Assembly (NCBI GenBank): GCA_035570275.1
Contig: DATMNI010000114.1
Location: 1-21,836 of the forward strand
Reading direction: 5' to 3'
From: DATMNI01 sp035570275
GTDB lineage: Bacteria > Acidobacteriota > Terriglobia > Bryobacterales > Bryobacteraceae
DNA: 21,836 nucleotides
Under the pieces are notes generated by a model. The model was not told where the DNA came from, ran no database searches, and saw only the letters and a program-made list of their open reading frames with translations. Made by a program: the position numbers and the translations under genes. Below, in pieces: positions 20,045 through 21,836 of the stretch; the stretch's first letter is position 1, and every line of letters starts with the position of its first letter.

Positions 20045-21836
20045 TCAATCCCGTAATGCCCGGCCCGGGTCGGTCCGGGTAGCGCGCCAGGCAGGCAGGA
20101 AGCAGGCGGCCAACGCGGCGGCAGTCATCACCAGGAATGCCACCCCGAAGGCCAGCGGGTCGCGCGGGCTTACCTTGTACAACAGGCCCACCGTCAGCCG
20201 TGTCAACGCCAGCGCCGCCGCTGCGCCCAGCACCAGGCCGCCCGCTGTCAATTTGAGGCCCTGCGACATCACCAGCCGCAACAGATCCGGCGCACTCGCG
20301 CCCAGGGCCATCCGCAGTCCCAATTCGCGCGTGCTCTGCGACACCGCGTATGACATGACGCCGTACAGTCCGACAGCGGCCAGCAGTAGCGCCAGGCCGC
20401 CAAACACGCCGAGGAACGCGACGGCAACCCGCTGCACAGCCGTCGTCCGGTCCACTGTTTCCTGCATGGTGATCACCTCGCCGGGCGCCAGGTTCGCATC
20501 CAGCGCGTGGATTTCGCGGACCAACACCTTCGCCATAATTTCGGGGCCAAGCGGCGTCCTGATATTCAGGTTCAGCCCCATCGCACTCTGGCGCATAGGC
20601 ACGTAGAAAAACGGCTTCGGCGTTTCCTGCAAATTCCGGTACTTAGACATTTTCGCAACGCCGACCACCTGCATCCAGCGTCCTTTCACCTGCAGACGCC
20701 TGCCGACCGGATCCTGCCCGCGCCAGTATTGAGCCGCCATCGCCTCATTTACCACGGCGACCAGTTGGGTGGTTTCATTGTCGGTGCGCGTAAACTCGCG
20801 GCCGGACACCAGGGGAATGCCCATGGTGGCGAGATAGGCGGGACCAACTTCGTTGTAATCGACCGTGGGCTGCTCGTCGGGCGGTGTCACATAACCATCC
20901 ACGGCGATCGGTGCCGACGAATAGCTGCGATAGCTGAACGGCACCATGCGCGCAAGCGCCACCGATTCCACGCCGCCCAGCGCCTGGAGCCGATCGACCA
21001 GGTCGTCCAGAAAATTCTTTCTGCGCTGCACATCGTAGCCGGCGGCAACTAAATCGACCCAGGACGTCACCACGTGCGTGGAAAAACCGGGGCTGGTATT
21101 CTGCACTCCGCGCAGGCTCTGCAGCAGGAGGCCCGCTCCCACCAGCAATACGAAACTCAGGGCCACCTGCACCAGGACCAGGCTCGACCGCACCAGCCCG
21201 CGCCTTCGTCCACCCACGACGCCGCCCGATTCGGCCCGCAGCGCCCCAGCCAGATCGATCCTGCCGGTTTGAATGGCGGGGACCAGCCCGAACAGCAGCG
21301 TCGAGACCAGGCAAACGCCGGCGCTCAACGCCAGCACGCGCCAATCGATTTCGCCCGGCAGATTCATTCTGACGCCGCCGCGCGCCGGGAGCAGTAGCAC
21401 GAGCAAGTTGCGGCACCAGTTCGCCACCACCAGCCCGCCGGCCGCGGCCAGGGTCGACAGGATCAGGCCTTCGGTAATCAGTTGCTGCAGCAGCCTGCCG
21501 CGCCCGGCGCCGATGGCGAGCCGGACCGTCATTTCGTGACGCCGTCCGAAGGCCCTGACCAGCAGCAGATTGCTGACGTTGGCGCACGCGATGAGGAGCA
21601 CAAAAACCACCACGGCGAGCGCGATTCCGAGGGTTGGCAGCAGCGTGCCCGCGTTGTTGAACGGAGTTTCCCACAATGGGTACAACCGAATGCCCCGGCC
21701 GCGGTTGGTCGCCGGATAGGCGGTTTCCAATCGCTTCGCCACGGCCGAAATCTCCGCCTGCGCCTGCGCCGCGGTCACACCGGGCTTGAGCCGCACGAAA
21801 CCTTCAATCCAGCGCGCGCCGCGATCCTCCAGTTTG
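20045..21836 (-). CDS. MacB/FtsX-type ABC permease, ADOP family (5' end beyond the window)
   Basis: The visible ~597 residues are the larger part of an acidobacterial duplicated orphan permease; full members have about 800-880, so the N-terminal membrane helix and part of the first periplasmic domain are missing. The frame is open to the window end (reading ...RWIEGFVRLKPGVT), so a GTG at 21796 is not the real start. Counting from there, the first FtsX domain (about 50-200) has ANVSNLLLVRAFGRRHEMTVRLA, a central helix follows at about 210-230 (LVLVQVALSFVLLVGAGLLL), a MacB-like periplasmic domain at 240-450, and a second FtsX domain at 465-580 (RELGLRMALGA). No ATPase is encoded beside it, as is usual for this family. 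Its role, perhaps efflux or envelope work, is unproven. Confidence 0.88.
   Translation of the reverse strand, partial: KLEDRGARWIEGFVRLKPGVTAAQAQAEISAVAKRLETAYPATNRGRGIRLYPLWETPFNNAGTLLPTLGIALAVVVFVLLIACANVSNLLLVRAFGRRHEMTVRLAIGAGRGRLLQQLITEGLILSTLAAAGGLVVANWCRNLLVLLLPARGGVRMNLPGEIDWRVLALSAGVCLVSTLLFGLVPAIQTGRIDLAGALRAESGGVVGGRRRGLVRSSLVLVQVALSFVLLVGAGLLLQSLRGVQNTSPGFSTHVVTSWVDLVAAGYDVQRRKNFLDDLVDRLQALGGVESVALARMVPFSYRSYSSAPIAVDGYVTPPDEQPTVDYNEVGPAYLATMGIPLVSGREFTRTDNETTQLVAVVNEAMAAQYWRGQDPVGRRLQVKGRWMQVVGVAKMSKYRNLQETPKPFFYVPMRQSAMGLNLNIRTPLGPEIMAKVLVREIHALDANLAPGEVITMQETVDRTTAVQRVAVAFLGVFGGLALLLAAVGLYGVMSYAVSQSTRELGLRMALGASAPDLLRLVMSQGLKLTAGGLVLGAAAALALTRLTVGLLYKVSPRDPLAFGVAFLVMTAAALAACFLPAWRATRTDPGRALRD

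Overview
The window looks like chromosomal DNA of a soil-type Acidobacteriota, most probably of the Solibacter/Bryobacter kind. This rests on high GC, a MacB/FtsX permease of the acidobacterial ADOP type at the right edge, a large secreted protein built from carboxypeptidase-regulatory-like domains, and intergenic repeats of a kind I associate with that group. No tRNA, rRNA, CRISPR array or phage module is visible. The taxonomic call is inference; no marker gene is present.

Layout. 1-620: the 3' end of a group II intron (domains V and VI fold convincingly) abuts half of a palindromic repeat, followed by a decayed HUH/Y1 transposase on the minus strand. 618-2954: a secreted multi-domain protein (-) and a flavin-reductase-like protein (+), divergent. 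2953-3300: an intergenic repeat cluster. 3310-9098: a probable proline/peptide catabolism block: delta-1-pyrroline-5-carboxylate dehydrogenase (-), divergent from an APC amino-acid permease and two overlapping M24 Xaa-Pro-type peptidases (+). 9099-9617: a coding remnant. 9618-10871: an exported SGNH hydrolase (-). 10974-11949: a gene graveyard with a Gfo/Idh/MocA C-terminus, a frameshifted small antitoxin, a frameshifted HepT and an intact MntA. 11992-14470: an amidohydrolase and an ACS-family MFS transporter in one operon (-). 14704-15789: a third M24 peptidase (-). 15941-18111: an overlapping polysaccharide deacetylase - acyl carrier protein - ketosynthase operon (-), with a FabG-like SDR divergent at 18187-18933. 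19125-19685: a small outer-membrane-type protein with a structured leader. 20045-21836: the ADOP permease, cut by the window end.

How the genes fit together. The P5C dehydrogenase, permease and M24 peptidases suggest use of proline-containing peptides: proline is released from Xaa-Pro bonds, amino acids are taken up, and P5C is oxidised to glutamate. Proline dehydrogenase is not in the window. The amidohydrolase/MFS pair looks like uptake and hydrolysis of an organic acid. The most interesting unit is deacetylase-ACP-ketosynthase plus SDR: it matches, by family and roughly by size, rhizobial NodB, NodF, NodE and NodG, but without NodA or NodC. It may make an acylated glycan or a special lipid.

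The window is also rich in repeats: two complete copies of a ~140-bp palindromic element and one half copy, a three-unit 23-bp tandem array, an inverted heptamer array, and an 18-bp tandem triplication that builds the hydrophobic core of a signal peptide.
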